Origin: Paraburkholderia sacchari
Lineage (GTDB): Bacteria; Pseudomonadota; Gammaproteobacteria; Burkholderiales; Burkholderiaceae
Assembly (NCBI RefSeq): GCF_000785435.2
Contig: NZ_JTDB02000003.1
Coordinates: 1-64,000 of the forward strand
DNA length: 64,000 nucleotides
Direction of reading: 5' to 3'
A model generated the notes under the pieces. The model was given only the letters and a program-made list of their open reading frames with translations. It had not been told where the DNA came from and searched no databases. Both the position numbers and the translations under genes were made by a program. The stretch's first letter is position 1, and the number at the start of each line of letters is the position of its first letter. Shown here piece after piece: positions 42,807 through 54,693 of the stretch.

Positions 42807-42835
42807 TTGACCGTGCAGCTAACTCTATGTATAAT
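42807..42835 (+). promoter_or_regulatory. Sigma-70 promoter of rplU-rpmA
   Basis: ttgacc (42807-42812), a 17-bp spacer and a consensus tataat (42830-42835) make one of the best promoters in the window, as expected for ribosomal protein genes. The start site would be near 42842, about 49 nt before rplU. Confidence 0.8.
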
Positions 42836-42890
42836 CTAAGGTTTCTTGGGCGCGCAGTGTGCCCGGGATTATTGAAGAGTGAGGTTCTCA

Positions 42891-43202
42891 ATGTACGCGG
42901 TCATAAAAACCGGCGGCAAGCAGTACAAGGTTGCCGTTGGCGAAAAACTCAAAGTAGAACAGATACCGGCTGACATTGACGCAGAAATCACGCTCGACCA
43001 GGTTCTCGCAGTGGGCGAAGGCGAATCGATTAAGTTCGGTACGCCGCTGGTCAGTGGGGCTTCCGTCAAGGCCACCGTTGTGTCGCACGGTCGTCACGCC
43101 AAAGTGACCATCTTCAAGATGCGTCGCCGGAAGCACTACCAGAAGCATGGCGGCCACCGCCAGAACTACACCGAACTGCGCATCGACGCGATCAACGCGT
43201 AA
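42891..43202 (+). CDS. rplU: 50S ribosomal protein L21
   Basis: A 103-residue bL21, a 23S rRNA-binding protein of the large subunit. [14 protein letters not shown] at the N-terminus and the C-terminal [21 protein letters not shown] are diagnostic. The ATG at 42891 gives the standard length; an in-frame start four codons earlier is not needed. First gene of the rplU-rpmA pair. Confidence 0.98.
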   Translation: MYAVIKTGGKQYKVAVGEKLKVEQIPADIDAEITLDQVLAVGEGESIKFGTPLVSGASVKATVVSHGRHAKVTIFKMRRRKHYQKHGGHRQNYTELRIDAINA

Positions 43203-43228
43203 GCGCAAGCAGGTAAAGGAGCAAACAA

Positions 43229-43492
43229 ATGGCACACAAAAAGGCAGGCGGGTCGTCACGTAACGGCCGCGACTCAGAGTCGAAACGACTTGGCGTCAAG
43301 GTGTACGGCGGCCAGGCAATCCTCGCCGGCGGCATCATTGTTCGCCAGCGCGGCACGCGTATGCACCCGGGCCTGAACGTCGGCATCGGCAAGGACCACA
43401 CGCTCTTCGCGCTGGTCGACGGCCACGTCTCGTTCACGACCAAGGGCGCAATGAACAAGCACACGGTCAACGTCGTCCCGGCAGCGGCCTAA
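43229..43492 (+). CDS. rpmA: 50S ribosomal protein L27
   Basis: An 87-residue bL27, whose N-terminus reaches the peptidyl transferase centre. [23 protein letters not shown] and the [10 protein letters not shown] motif are standard. There is no N-terminal processing extension of the Firmicutes kind. It is 26 bp after rplU with an aaaggagc ribosome site, and is followed by a terminator. Confidence 0.98.
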   Translation: MAHKKAGGSSRNGRDSESKRLGVKVYGGQAILAGGIIVRQRGTRMHPGLNVGIGKDHTLFALVDGHVSFTTKGAMNKHTVNVVPAAA

Positions 43493-43523
43493 GTACTAGC
43501 CGCTCGCAATCGACGCAAGGAAG

Positions 43524-43549
43524 GCCCCGCGAAGTTTGCGGGGCTTTTT
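43524..43549 (+). terminator. Terminator after rpmA
   Basis: A 7-bp GC stem gccccgc (43524-43530) and gcggggc (43538-43544) followed by five T residues, 31 bp past the rpmA stop. Confidence 0.85.
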
Positions 43550-43617
43550 GTTTATGTGCTTGTCCGGGGCGCGTTCGACCCGGTTTGACCGGGATCGGCC
43601 GGGTTCGGCCGGTTGCG

Positions 43618-43647
43618 CTGGCCAAACGGCCCGGGCCGTTCGGCCAG
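43618..43647. other. 30-bp near-perfect palindrome upstream of obgE
   Basis: ctggccaaacggccc (43618-43632) is followed without a loop by gggccgttcggccag, its reverse complement apart from one A/G position. It is embedded in a run of cggcc and accgg motifs (43575-43665). It lies 57 bp before obgE. It could be an operator, a cruciform or a repeat-family member. Confidence 0.5.
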
Positions 43648-43701
43648 GTTGGCCGCTGAGGCCGCCGCGGGCAAAATAACGACATTCACGGGACGGAGTA
43701 A

Positions 43702-44823
<1,122 letters not shown>

Positions 44824-44909
44824 ACCGCCGTATGAGCAGGTGCGCAGGCCGCACCTGCAGCTTCAAGAAAACTTCGCGCTTCATCAGTCATTTGGGGAGA
44901 CAGCGCAGC

Positions 44910-46028
44910 ATGCGTTCCGTCATCGCCGATTCCCGGCGTCTGGTAGTGAAAGTCGGTTCGAGCCTGGTCACGAACGATGGTCGTGGGCTCGATCACGCGG
45001 CCATTGGCCGCTGGGCCGCGCAGATCGCGGCACTGCGTGCTCAGGGCAAGGAGGTCGTGCTCGTGAGCTCCGGCGCGATTGCTGAAGGCATGCAGCGCCT
45101 TGGCTGGACCAAACGACCGCGCGAAATCGACGAGCTGCAGGCCGCGGCCGCGGTCGGCCAGATGGGGCTCGCGCAAGTCTACGAGAGCCGCTTTGCCGAG
45201 CATGACATCCGCACTGCGCAGATTCTGCTCACGCATGCCGATCTCGCAGACCGCGAACGCTATCTGAACGCGCGTTCCACGCTGCTCACGCTGCTGCGCC
45301 TTGGCGTGGTGCCGATCATCAACGAGAACGACACCGTGGTCACCGACGAAATCAAGTTCGGCGACAACGACACGCTCGGCGCGCTGGTGGCGAACCTGAT
45401 CGAAGGCGACGCGCTCATCATTCTCACCGACCAGAGCGGCCTTTATACCGCCGATCCGCGCAAGGATCCGTCCGCCACGCTCGTGCAGGAAGCCGACGCG
45501 GGCAAGCCGGAGCTCGAGGCGATGGCTGGCGGCGCGGGCTCGAGCATTGGCCGGGGCGGCATGCTCACGAAGATTCTCGCGGCCAAGCGTGCGGCGCATA
45601 GTGGCGCGAACACCGTGATCGCAAGCGGGCGCGAGGCCGAAGTGCTGGTGCGGCTGGCCTCGGGCGAGGCGATCGGCACGCAGCTCATCGCGCGCACCGC
45701 GCGCATGGCCGCGCGCAAGCAATGGATGGCCGATCACCTGCAGGTTCGCGGCCACGTGGTAATCGACGACGGCGCCGTGCAGAAGCTCAAGGCGGATGGC
45801 AAGAGTCTTCTGCCTATCGGCGTGGTCGGCGTGCAGGGCGCTTTCGCACGCGGCGAAGTCATTGCGTGCCTGAACGGCGAGGGCAGGGAGGTCGCACGCG
45901 GCCTCACCAACTACAGCAGCGCCGAAACAAAGCTCATCCAGCGGCGCCCGAGCGGCGAAATCGAGAGCATTCTCGGCTACATGCTCGAGCCGGAGCTCAT
46001 TCATCGAGACAATCTCGTGCTGATCTGA
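44910..46028 (+). CDS. proB: Glutamate 5-kinase
   Basis: A 372-residue enzyme that phosphorylates glutamate in the first step of proline synthesis. The amino-acid kinase domain ([50 protein letters not shown]) is followed by a C-terminal PUA domain (about 278-355). The ATG at 44910, with ggggaga 10 nt upstream, gives the usual start; an in-frame ATG at 44832 adds a non-conserved stretch. No proA adjoins. Feedback inhibition by proline is known for the family. Confidence 0.96.
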   Translation: MRSVIADSRRLVVKVGSSLVTNDGRGLDHAAIGRWAAQIAALRAQGKEVVLVSSGAIAEGMQRLGWTKRPREIDELQAAAAVGQMGLAQVYESRFAEHDIRTAQILLTHADLADRERYLNARSTLLTLLRLGVVPIINENDTVVTDEIKFGDNDTLGALVANLIEGDALIILTDQSGLYTADPRKDPSATLVQEADAGKPELEAMAGGAGSSIGRGGMLTKILAAKRAAHSGANTVIASGREAEVLVRLASGEAIGTQLIARTARMAARKQWMADHLQVRGHVVIDDGAVQKLKADGKSLLPIGVVGVQGAFARGEVIACLNGEGREVARGLTNYSSAETKLIQRRPSGEIESILGYMLEPELIHRDNLVLI

Positions 46029-46072
46029 GGGCGCTTGCTCCAGTCAAATGGCTGGGGTGTGCTCGATATGAC

Positions 46073-46110
46073 AAAAAGCCGCAGCGGTCATCGACCGTTG
46101 CGGCTTTTTT
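46073..46110. terminator. Bidirectional terminator between proB and the CNP1 gene
   Basis: A long stem (46073-46089 and 46093-46109, one G-T mismatch) with a 3-nt loop and A and T runs on either side, between convergent genes. Confidence 0.87.
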
Positions 46111-46135
46111 CTGGCGATTCGGGGCGCCTTTGGTA

Positions 46136-46699
46136 TCAGCGCACGAGCGTCGACTGGGTGCGTCCGTAGCGAATGTTCTCGACGATCGTCGATGCCTTCC
46201 CGACTGGCATTTTGTTCGCGCAGAAGTAGTCCTGATAAAGCGCCGAATGATAGGCGTTGAGTGTGCCGTTCTCGATGCGCGACCAGTCGTTCGCCACGGT
46301 CTGGTCCCAGCCGTTGTGATCGGCGTCGAGGCTCGCGTAGAGGCGCCACTCGTAGGTATCGCAGCGGATCCCTTCGTAGTTGACGTTGCGCGCGCCAGTC
46401 GGGCTCGTGATGACGATGGTGTAGCGCACGACGCCGTCGGTGCCCACGGTGAGCGACGTTGGATCGATCGAGAACTTCAGCGGCGTGTTGTTCGAGACGA
46501 CGAAGCCGAGAAGCGGCGTATTGGCCTGCGGCAGCGCCGGCAGTCCTTCGAGCTTGTTTTCCTGCCAATTGCCTTTGCGGTCGAGCAGGTAGACGAACGC
46601 GCTGTCGTCCTTGTTGGTGGGGCCAGAGCTGCCACAGCCGGCCAGCAGGACGCTGCTTGCGGCCGCGGCGCACGCCGCGGCAAGAGCCAATCGTTTCAA
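46136..46699 (-). CDS. CNP1-like family lipoprotein
   Basis: A 187-residue predicted lipoprotein: a basic N-terminus, hydrophobic stretch and lipobox LLAG-Cys (Cys22). The mature part resembles the CNP1-like family of beta-proteobacteria (EGIRCDTYEWRLYAS, YCANKMPV), whose function is unknown. The start appears to be TTG at 46699 with aagga 8 nt upstream; the first ATG lies too far inside. Monocistronic, behind rppH on the same strand with a 97-bp gap in between. Confidence 0.85.
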   Translation of the reverse strand: MKRLALAAACAAAASSVLLAGCGSSGPTNKDDSAFVYLLDRKGNWQENKLEGLPALPQANTPLLGFVVSNNTPLKFSIDPTSLTVGTDGVVRYTIVITSPTGARNVNYEGIRCDTYEWRLYASLDADHNGWDQTVANDWSRIENGTLNAYHSALYQDYFCANKMPVGKASTIVENIRYGRTQSTLVR

Positions 46700-46796
46700 A
46701 TTGATTTCCTTCGATGCACCGGCGCCGCGCGCAGGAATGCGCAGCGCCGGTGTTGGCGGTACGGGCGTTTGGTGCGACGTCGCGAGCCGGGTCGTT

Positions 46797-47465
46797 TTAC
46801 CCGTGCTCGCCCGGCGCAGGCTCGATCATACTCCCCGCCGTGTCGCAATCGCTTTCGAGCGCCGTGTGGCTGGCGACGTCGGCCAGCGACGGCTCGAGTT
46901 GCACCGCTTCGGCGTGCGCCGACGTGACGATGCGCGGGTAGCGCACCTCGTGACCATGCATACCGCCACTCCGCGCAGGGCGCGGCATGGCCGGACGCCG
47001 CAGGAAGCGCGATAGCTCGGTTAGCGCGAGCTGATACACATCGCGCTTGAACTCGATGACCGCTTCGAGCGGCACCCAGTATTCGTTCCAGCGCCACGCG
47101 TCGAACTCGGGATGCTCCGTCGCCCGCAGGCAGATATCGCAATCGCGCCCGACCATGCGCAGCAAAAACCAGATCTGCTTTTGCCCGCGATAATGGCCGC
47201 GCACCTCGCGCTTGATGAACTTGTCCGGCACCTCATAACGCAACCAGTCGCGTGTGCGACCGATAATTTTGACGTGCTCCGGATGCAGCCCGGTTTCTTC
47301 GTGCAACTCCCGATACATCGCCTGCATGGGGGTTTCACCATATTTGATGCCCCCTTGCGGAAACTGCCAGGAATGTTCGCGTAACCGTTTGCCCCAAAAC
47401 ACTTCGTTTCGTGCGTTCAAGAGGATGATGCCGACGTTCGGGCGAAACCCCTCACGATCCAGCAT
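46797..47465 (-). CDS. rppH: RNA pyrophosphohydrolase RppH
   Basis: A 222-residue Nudix enzyme that removes 5' pyrophosphate from mRNA and triggers RNase E decay. The Nudix box [23 protein letters not shown] is at 38-60, and [17 protein letters not shown] plus WQFPQGG are typical of RppH. The C-terminal ~60 residues (after about 160) extend beyond the E. coli length and are not conserved. The ATG at 47465 has aaggtgg at spacing 5. The frame stays open for 2 kb upstream opposite proS, which is an antisense artefact of GC-rich coding. Divergent from proS. Confidence 0.95.
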   Translation of the reverse strand: MLDREGFRPNVGIILLNARNEVFWGKRLREHSWQFPQGGIKYGETPMQAMYRELHEETGLHPEHVKIIGRTRDWLRYEVPDKFIKREVRGHYRGQKQIWFLLRMVGRDCDICLRATEHPEFDAWRWNEYWVPLEAVIEFKRDVYQLALTELSRFLRRPAMPRPARSGGMHGHEVRYPRIVTSAHAEAVQLEPSLADVASHTALESDCDTAGSMIEPAPGEHG

Positions 47466-47717
47466 ACAACCACCTTCGAATCCTTTAAAATTGCTTTGAT
47501 TATAAACAGATAACGGCCCTTCCGCACCCGATGGCCATTCGCGCCCCAGAACATCGGAGCGTTTCGCGAGGCGCGCGCAAACCGCGTTGAACGCAAGCGC
47601 GTCCGGTGTCATCGGCGCGGCGCCCGCGGCGTTGTCATAATGTCGGGTCTGTGAACTCCACCGTTGGACTCTTTCGGGCGGCCTATCTTCGGGCCGCCGC
47701 CTTTGGAAAAACTCTGA

Positions 47718-49454
<1,737 letters not shown>

Positions 49455-49511
49455 CGCGCCCCGGTCTGACGCGATATCTATAGCCAACTAAGCCAAAGGA
49501 GCGTCGCGAAC

Positions 49512-50111
49512 ATGGAATACAGCTTCATGTCCGCGACGGTCCTGCTGCTGCTCATTACCGATCCGCTCGGCAACATCCCGCTTTTCATCGGGTGCCTGCA
49601 TCACGTGGCGCGGGAGCGCCGGGCGATCGTGATCCTGCGCGAAGTGGCGATCGCGTTCGTGATCCTGCTCGTCTTCATGGTGGCCGGCAACGCCTTCCTG
49701 AGGATGATGGGGCTCACGGACACGTCGCTGCGCATCGGCGGTGGCATCGTGCTGTTTCTGATCGCGCTGCGCATGATCTTCCCGCATCCGGGCGGGCCGT
49801 TCGGCGGCAGCGACAAGGGGGGCGAGCCGCTCATCGTGCCGCTCGCGATTCCCGCGCTCGCGGGGCCTTCGGCGCTCGCCACGGTCATGCTGCTCACCTC
49901 GCAGGCGCCGGGCAAGCTGTTCGAGTGGATCGGCGCGTTGGTCGTGACGATGGCGATCTGCGCGATCGTGCTGCTGCTCGCGGAGCGCATCCAGCAATGG
50001 CTCGGCGAGCGCGTGGTGACGGCCTTCGAGCGGCTGATGGGCCTCGTGCTCGTGGCGATTTCGGTGGAGATGATCCTCGCGGGGATCAGCACGTTCGTGC
50101 ATCACCTCTGA
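49512..50111 (+). CDS. MarC family inner-membrane protein
   Basis: A 199-residue polytopic protein with about six membrane helices (first LLLLITDPLGNIPLF; later LIVPLAIPALAGPSALATVML). It fits the MarC/YchE/YhgN family. The old multiple-antibiotic-resistance label has been withdrawn for E. coli MarC, so function is unknown. The ATG follows aaaggag at spacing 10, 57 bp after proS, probably cotranscribed. Confidence 0.9.
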   Translation: MEYSFMSATVLLLLITDPLGNIPLFIGCLHHVARERRAIVILREVAIAFVILLVFMVAGNAFLRMMGLTDTSLRIGGGIVLFLIALRMIFPHPGGPFGGSDKGGEPLIVPLAIPALAGPSALATVMLLTSQAPGKLFEWIGALVVTMAICAIVLLLAERIQQWLGERVVTAFERLMGLVLVAISVEMILAGISTFVHHL

Positions 50112-50144
50112 CGTCGTTGTCCTGGCGTTATCAGCGCCAAAGAC

Positions 50145-50173
50145 AAAAAAAGCAGCCCTCGGGCTGCTTTTTT
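50145..50173. terminator. Bidirectional terminator between marC and the phosphoribosyltransferase gene
   Basis: Near-perfect stem-loop aaaaaagcagccc / gggctgcttttt with a 2-4 nt loop and T runs both ways, between convergent genes. Confidence 0.92.
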
Positions 50174-50201
50174 CATGATGCGGGCCGCAAAGGCTCGCGT
50201 C

Positions 50202-50789
50202 TCAAGCGCCTTCGGTCAGCGCGCGGATGGTCGGCAGATTGCGCCAGTAGCCCTTCGCGTCCATGCCGCAACCAAACACATAGCGGTCCGGCACCGAAAA
50301 GCCGCAGTAATCCGGATGCAGCGGCTTGGCCTTCGAGAGGATTTTTTCGCACAGCACAGCCGAGAGAAAACGCTTCGCCCCCATGTCCATGATGCGGTCG
50401 CGGATCGCGGCCATGGTCTCGCCCTCGTCGAGGATGTCGTCGAGCACGAGCACGACGCGGTCCTTCACCGACTCGCGCGGCGCCACGCGCCACTGCATTT
50501 CCGCGCTGCCCTTGATGGCGTTGCGATAGCGCGTGAGGTGGATGTAGTCGAATTCGAGCGGGAAGTCGAGGTGCGGCAGCAGCATGCCGGTGAACACGGC
50601 CGCACCGCCCATCACCGACAGCACGAGCGGGAAGTCCTCGCTGACCTCGGCGCGGATGGCGTCGGCCATCCGGCCGATCGACGCATTGACTTCGCCCTCC
50701 GTAACGATTTCTTCGGAGTGGCGGAAAATGTGGAGGGCTTCTTCGCGATTCATGACTGTGGTGAGACGGTGGTTGTTGCTATTGTCCAT
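50202..50789 (-). CDS. hpt: Hypoxanthine-guanine phosphoribosyltransferase
   Basis: A 195-residue type I phosphoribosyltransferase for purine salvage. The PRPP motif VLVLDDILDEGETMAAI is clear, with VLSVMGGAAVFTGML upstream and the C-terminal base-binding region (YVFGCGMDAKGYWRNLPTI). The ATG at 50789 overlaps the ffh stop by one base (TGATG), suggesting coupling; an internal ATG at 50753 (MNREEAL) is a likely alternative giving 183 residues. Guanine or hypoxanthine preference is by family. Confidence 0.88.
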   Translation of the reverse strand: MDNSNNHRLTTVMNREEALHIFRHSEEIVTEGEVNASIGRMADAIRAEVSEDFPLVLSVMGGAAVFTGMLLPHLDFPLEFDYIHLTRYRNAIKGSAEMQWRVAPRESVKDRVVLVLDDILDEGETMAAIRDRIMDMGAKRFLSAVLCEKILSKAKPLHPDYCGFSVPDRYVFGCGMDAKGYWRNLPTIRALTEGA

Positions 50790-52156
50790 CAACGCATGCC
50801 GGGCATCATGCCCTTCATGCCGCGCATCATCTTTTGCAGATTGCCGCCCTTCAACTTCTTCATCATGGTGCGCATTTGGTCGTACTGATTCAGCAGGCGG
50901 TTGACCTCCTGGACCTGCACGCCCGCGCCCGCCGCGATGCGGCGCTTGCGCGTGGCCTTGATGAGCTCGGGCTTGGCGCGCTCGGCGGCCGTCATTGAGT
51001 TGATGATGCCTTCCATGCGGCGCATCTGCTTCTCGGCCTGGCCCATGTCGGCGCCCGAGGCGGCCTGCTGGAACTGCGCGGGTAGTTTGTCCATGAGCGA
51101 CGAGAGGCCGCCCATCTTCTTCATCTGCGAGAGCTGTGCGCGGAAGTCGTTGAGATCGAAGTCGCCGCCTTTCTTGACCTTGTCGGCGAGCTTCTGCGCG
51201 GCTTGAACGTCCACGCCGCGCTGCGCTTCCTCGACGAGCGCGAGAATGTCGCCCATGCCGAGGATCCGGTTCGCCATGCGGTCCGGGTGGAACACTTCGA
51301 GGCCGTCGAGCTTTTCCGCGACGCCGACGAACTTGATCGGCTTGCCTGTGATGTGGCGCACGGAGAGCGCCGCGCCGCCGCGCGAGTCGCCGTCCAGCTT
51401 GGTGAGCACGACGCCGGTGAGCGGCAGGGCGTCGTTGAACGCCTTCGCGGTGTTGACCGCGTCCTGGCCGAGCATGGCGTCGACCACGAACAGCGTTTCA
51501 GCGGGCTTGAGCGAAGCGTGCAGCGCGGCGATCTCGTTCATCATCGCCTCGTCGATGCCGAGGCGGCCGGCGGTGTCGACGAGCAGCACGTCGTGATAGT
51601 GGCGCTTGGCCCAGTCGACGGCCGCATTGGCGATGTCGACAGGCTTTTGATCGGGCTGCGAGGGGAAGAAGTCGGCGCCGACCTGTTCCGTCACCGTCTT
51701 CAACTGCGCGATGGCGGCAGGGCGGTAGACGTCGCAAGAAACGGTGAGGACCTTCTTCTTGTACTTCTCGCGCAGGAGCTTGGCGAGCTTGCCGACCGTG
51801 GTGGTTTTACCGGCGCCCTGCAGGCCCGCCATCAGGATGACCGCGGGCGGCGTGACGGCGAGATCGAGCTCGGCGGCCTTGCCTTCGTAGTCGCCGCCGA
51901 TCACGGCGGTCAGCTCGCGCTGCACCACGCCGACGAGCGCCTGGCCGGGCGAGAGGCTGCCGATCACTTCTTCGCCGAGCGCCTTCTCCTTCACCTTGGC
52001 GATGAATTCGCGCACGACGGGCAGCGCCACGTCCGCTTCCAGCAGCGCGAGGCGTACTTCGCGCAGCATTTCCTGCGTGTTGGCCTCGGTCAGCCGGGCC
52101 TCGCCGCGCAGCGTCTTGACGACGTGCGCCATCCGTTGAGTGAGATTGTCGAGCAT
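50789..52156 (-). CDS. ffh: Signal recognition particle GTPase Ffh
   Basis: A 455-residue SRP54 protein that binds 4.5S RNA and signal sequences and docks with FtsY. The N domain is followed by G1 GLQGAGKTTTVGKL (111-124), the SRP-specific insertion and DTAGRLGID (G3), then a Met-rich M domain from ~300 that ends in a MMRGMKGMMPGMR tail. Length is normal. No ffs RNA gene was found next to it. Divergent from the CcsA-like gene. Confidence 0.97.
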   Translation of the reverse strand: MLDNLTQRMAHVVKTLRGEARLTEANTQEMLREVRLALLEADVALPVVREFIAKVKEKALGEEVIGSLSPGQALVGVVQRELTAVIGGDYEGKAAELDLAVTPPAVILMAGLQGAGKTTTVGKLAKLLREKYKKKVLTVSCDVYRPAAIAQLKTVTEQVGADFFPSQPDQKPVDIANAAVDWAKRHYHDVLLVDTAGRLGIDEAMMNEIAALHASLKPAETLFVVDAMLGQDAVNTAKAFNDALPLTGVVLTKLDGDSRGGAALSVRHITGKPIKFVGVAEKLDGLEVFHPDRMANRILGMGDILALVEEAQRGVDVQAAQKLADKVKKGGDFDLNDFRAQLSQMKKMGGLSSLMDKLPAQFQQAASGADMGQAEKQMRRMEGIINSMTAAERAKPELIKATRKRRIAAGAGVQVQEVNRLLNQYDQMRTMMKKLKGGNLQKMMRGMKGMMPGMR

Positions 52157-52261
52157 GGGGAGCGGTGAGCAGTGCGGCCCGGCGCACGCGCGAAAAAGCG
52201 GGAATCAATGGCGATTCGTCGCGATCCGTCGCGGAGAGGGGGCCTATAGTAAACTTCGAAC

Positions 52262-53281
52262 ATGGATATTGTACTGTATGCCCTCACCGTGCTCCTGTAC
52301 GGCGGTTTGTGTGTTGCCGACTGGCGCGCATTGCGCCGCGCGAGCACCGCGCCGCTCTTCGGCAGCGTGCCGCCGGTTCCGGTGACGGTTGCCGCTGGCG
52401 CACCGGCCGTTGCCGGTGCTTCGGGCGTTTCTTCTGGTAGTTCCGTTCGTTCGGGCGGTTTGCACGACGACTCGCCGTGCGCGCGCAGCTTCGGCCCGCT
52501 TTCTCGCGCGCTGCTTTTCGTGGCGCTCGCGGCGCATGGCGTGCTGCTGCACATGACGATCTTCCCGGCTCACGAAATGGTGTTCGGCTTCGCGTTCGCG
52601 TTGTCGGCCATGTTCTGGCTCGGCGCGGGAATTTACTGGATCGAGAGCTTTTTCTTCGCGCTCGATGGACTGCGTTTGCTGCTGCTGCCGCTGGCCGCCG
52701 TGGCCGCGATTCTGCCGCTCGTGTTCGGCGGCGTGCGCGTGCTGCCTTACGCGGCTGCGCCCATGTTCAAGCTGCATTTCGTCATCGCCAATGTCGCCTA
52801 TGGGCTCTTCGCGATTGCCGCGCTGCACGCGGTGCTGATGCTCGCGGTCGAGCGCCGTTTGCACGCGCTCAAGGGCGCGGGTTTCCAGCGCAACGGCGGC
52901 AACCGTTCTGGTAATCGTGTTGGTAACCGCAGCGCCGGATGGCTCTCGAACTGGATCGAGACGCTGCCGCCGCTCCTCACGATGGAGAAACTGCTGTTTC
53001 GTCTGATCGGCGCGGGCTTCGTGCTGCTCACGGCCACGCTGGCATCTGGCATCGTGTTCAGCGAGCAACTGTTCGATCGTCCGCTCTCGCTCGATCACAA
53101 GACGGTGTTCGCGATTCTCTCGTGGCTGATGTTCGGCTCGCTGCTCACCGCGCGCAAGATTTCCGGCTGGCGAGGCCGCGCCGCGCTGCGCTGGGTGATC
53201 GCGTCGTTCGTCGCGCTCTTGCTCGCTTATGTGGGTAGCCGGTTCGTGTTCGAGGTGCTGCTGCACCGTCCCATCGTCTGA
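52262..53281 (+). CDS. CcsA/YpjD-like cytochrome c assembly membrane protein
   Basis: A 339-residue inner-membrane protein with about eight hydrophobic helices; it matches the cytochrome c assembly (CcsA/CcmC-like) fold, as in YpjD. A low-complexity Gly/Ala/Ser loop follows the first helix (about 38-63) and a basic Asn/Gly-rich loop (FQRNGGNRSGNR) lies near 205-220. A role in haem handling is only a family inference, because no other ccm or ccs gene is nearby. It heads a plus-strand trio with the PP0621-like gene and ampD. Confidence 0.85.
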   Translation: MDIVLYALTVLLYGGLCVADWRALRRASTAPLFGSVPPVPVTVAAGAPAVAGASGVSSGSSVRSGGLHDDSPCARSFGPLSRALLFVALAAHGVLLHMTIFPAHEMVFGFAFALSAMFWLGAGIYWIESFFFALDGLRLLLLPLAAVAAILPLVFGGVRVLPYAAAPMFKLHFVIANVAYGLFAIAALHAVLMLAVERRLHALKGAGFQRNGGNRSGNRVGNRSAGWLSNWIETLPPLLTMEKLLFRLIGAGFVLLTATLASGIVFSEQLFDRPLSLDHKTVFAILSWLMFGSLLTARKISGWRGRAALRWVIASFVALLLAYVGSRFVFEVLLHRPIV

Positions 53282-53331
53282 CGCGAGGCGCGTTGCCTTG
53301 CTACTGGCGTACAGATTCACACGCTGATTTC

Positions 53332-53727
53332 ATGAGACAGATTCTTCTTCTTATCCTGCTGTTCATCGTTGGGCAGTGGTTCTTCAAGTCGCTGCGCAAC
53401 TCGCAGCATTCGCGTCCCGGCGCCGATCCGCGACAGGGCGGGGCGGGCGGTGCGTGGCGCACTGGCAATGGCTCCGGCGCCGCAGGCGGTCCTTTCGGTG
53501 CGAATGGCGCGGGCGCTGGCAACACGGCTGGTAATCGCGCTGCCAACGGCGCTGGCAACACCGCCGGCAACGGCGCATTGCCCGAGCCGATGGTCCGCTG
53601 CGCCGAGTGCGGCGTGCATGCGCCGCGCAGCGAGTCGGTGAGCGTAGGCGCGCATACCTTCTGCTGCGGCGAGCACGCGCGTGCGTACGACGCGCGCAAG
53701 ACCCGCCAGGATCGTCCCGCGCGATGA
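53332..53727 (+). CDS. PP0621-like small membrane protein with C-terminal cysteine motif
   Basis: A 131-residue protein. One N-terminal membrane helix (3-18, QILLLILLFIVGQWFF) is followed by a ~60-residue Gly/Ala/Asn-rich low-complexity spacer with repeated GAGN and TAGN units, then a compact cysteine domain: CAECG at about 89-93 and TFCCGEH at about 109-115, which could bind zinc. The ATG at 53332 is chosen since an upstream in-frame ATG adds no conserved part. The stop overlaps ampD by 4 bp, so the two are translated together. Function unknown. Confidence 0.85.
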   Translation: MRQILLLILLFIVGQWFFKSLRNSQHSRPGADPRQGGAGGAWRTGNGSGAAGGPFGANGAGAGNTAGNRAANGAGNTAGNGALPEPMVRCAECGVHAPRSESVSVGAHTFCCGEHARAYDARKTRQDRPAR

Positions 53728-54350
53728 GCGCGACTCCGGCCGGGTTCGCTGTCGATGCGCAGGGCTGGGTTGCCGGCGCGCGCCATCTGCCAACGTCCAA
53801 CTTCGAGGCGCGTCCTGCTGGTGCGGTCCCCACGCTGATCGTGGTGCACAACATCAGCTTGCCACCCGACACGTTTGGCGGCCCTGAGATCGCCGACCTT
53901 TTCCTCAATCGGCTCGATTGCGATGCGCATCCGTACTTCGATGCGCATCTGCGCGGCGTACGTGTCTCCGCGCACTTCGTGATTCATCGCGACGGTAAGC
54001 TCGAGCAATTCGTCTCGTGCGCCGAGCGCGCATGGCATGCAGGGCTGTCCAGTTTCTTCGGGCGCGAGCGTTGTAACGACTTCTCGATCGGCATCGAACT
54101 CGAGGGCAGCGATACGCGCGCGTTCGAGCCCGCGCAATATGCGACGCTCGCGCCGCTCGTCAGGTCGCTGGCGGCGCACTATCCGATCGACGCGCTGGCA
54201 GGACATTCGGATATCGCACCCGGCAGAAAAACTGATCCCGGCCCGCATTTCGACTGGGCCCGCTTGCAGCGCGAGACGCAACTCGCCGATGCCTTCTTCC
54301 CCTATATCCATCCGCGCATAGAAGACGACGCACGCGACGCGTCGTCGTGA
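53724..54350 (+). CDS. ampD: 1,6-anhydro-MurNAc-L-alanine amidase AmpD
   Basis: A 208-residue Zn amidase that cuts the stem peptide from anhydromuropeptides in the cytoplasm during cell-wall recycling, and so prevents AmpR-driven beta-lactamase induction. Zinc ligands fit His42 (VVHNIS), the His of AGHSDIAPG and the Asp of GRKTDPG; FDWARL follows, as in E. coli AmpD. The ATGA overlap with the gene before decides the start. No ampR or ampC here. Confidence 0.95.
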   Translation: MSATPAGFAVDAQGWVAGARHLPTSNFEARPAGAVPTLIVVHNISLPPDTFGGPEIADLFLNRLDCDAHPYFDAHLRGVRVSAHFVIHRDGKLEQFVSCAERAWHAGLSSFFGRERCNDFSIGIELEGSDTRAFEPAQYATLAPLVRSLAAHYPIDALAGHSDIAPGRKTDPGPHFDWARLQRETQLADAFFPYIHPRIEDDARDASS

Positions 54351-54503
54351 CGCATCGAAGCGCAACTAAACGAAAGTCCTGGCCGAGCGCGAACTGTAGC
54401 GGCGCGCAAGGACATTTTGTCGTCTGCAAATTGATGTCTCGCCCGAACGCCCGCGCCGTCTGGGCCAGCGTTTTTGTCAAGGCTTCCGCCAGAAATTTAG
54501 CCG

Positions 54504-54531
54504 TTGACCGTCCGGCAACTTCCACTATACT
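54504..54531 (+). promoter_or_regulatory. Sigma-70 promoter of nrdA
   Basis: ttgacc (54504-54509), a 16-bp spacer and tatact (54526-54531). The start site would be near 54538, leaving a leader of about 336 nt. The -10 lies inside the first NrdR-like box. The rest of 54351-54503, between ampD and this promoter, shows nothing I can identify. Confidence 0.65.
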
Positions 54532-54568
54532 TCGTACCCGAAGCACGGCCTTACACCATATGTTGTGT
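54522..54568 (+). promoter_or_regulatory. Tandem NrdR boxes
   Basis: Two 16-bp sites fit the known NrdR consensus acaCwATATaTwGtgt: ccactatacttcgtac (54522-54537, partial) and acaccatatgttgtgt (54553-54568, nearly perfect). They are 31 bp apart start to start, three helical turns, the spacing known for NrdR. Box 1 covers the -10. NrdR would repress nrdAB when dATP is high. Confidence 0.75.
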
Positions 54569-54638
54569 TGTTCCGCGGCGCCCCGCTCTGGCGAGCATGG
54601 CGCCGCGCGCATTAGCGGCATAGAAAAACTTGTGCAGT

Positions 54639-54670
54639 GCAGCTACCGGGAAACCGGCAGCACCGGCTGC
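54639..54670 (+). other. GNRA-capped hairpin in the nrdA leader
   Basis: ccgg-GAAA-ccgg (54646-54657) forms a GAAA-tetraloop hairpin, enclosed by gcagc (54639-54643) and gctgc (54666-54670) with an internal loop. It lies 100 nt into the leader and just before a small ORF. Function unknown. Confidence 0.45.
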
Positions 54671-54693
54671 AATCGAGAAAAAAGGTACAGCCA

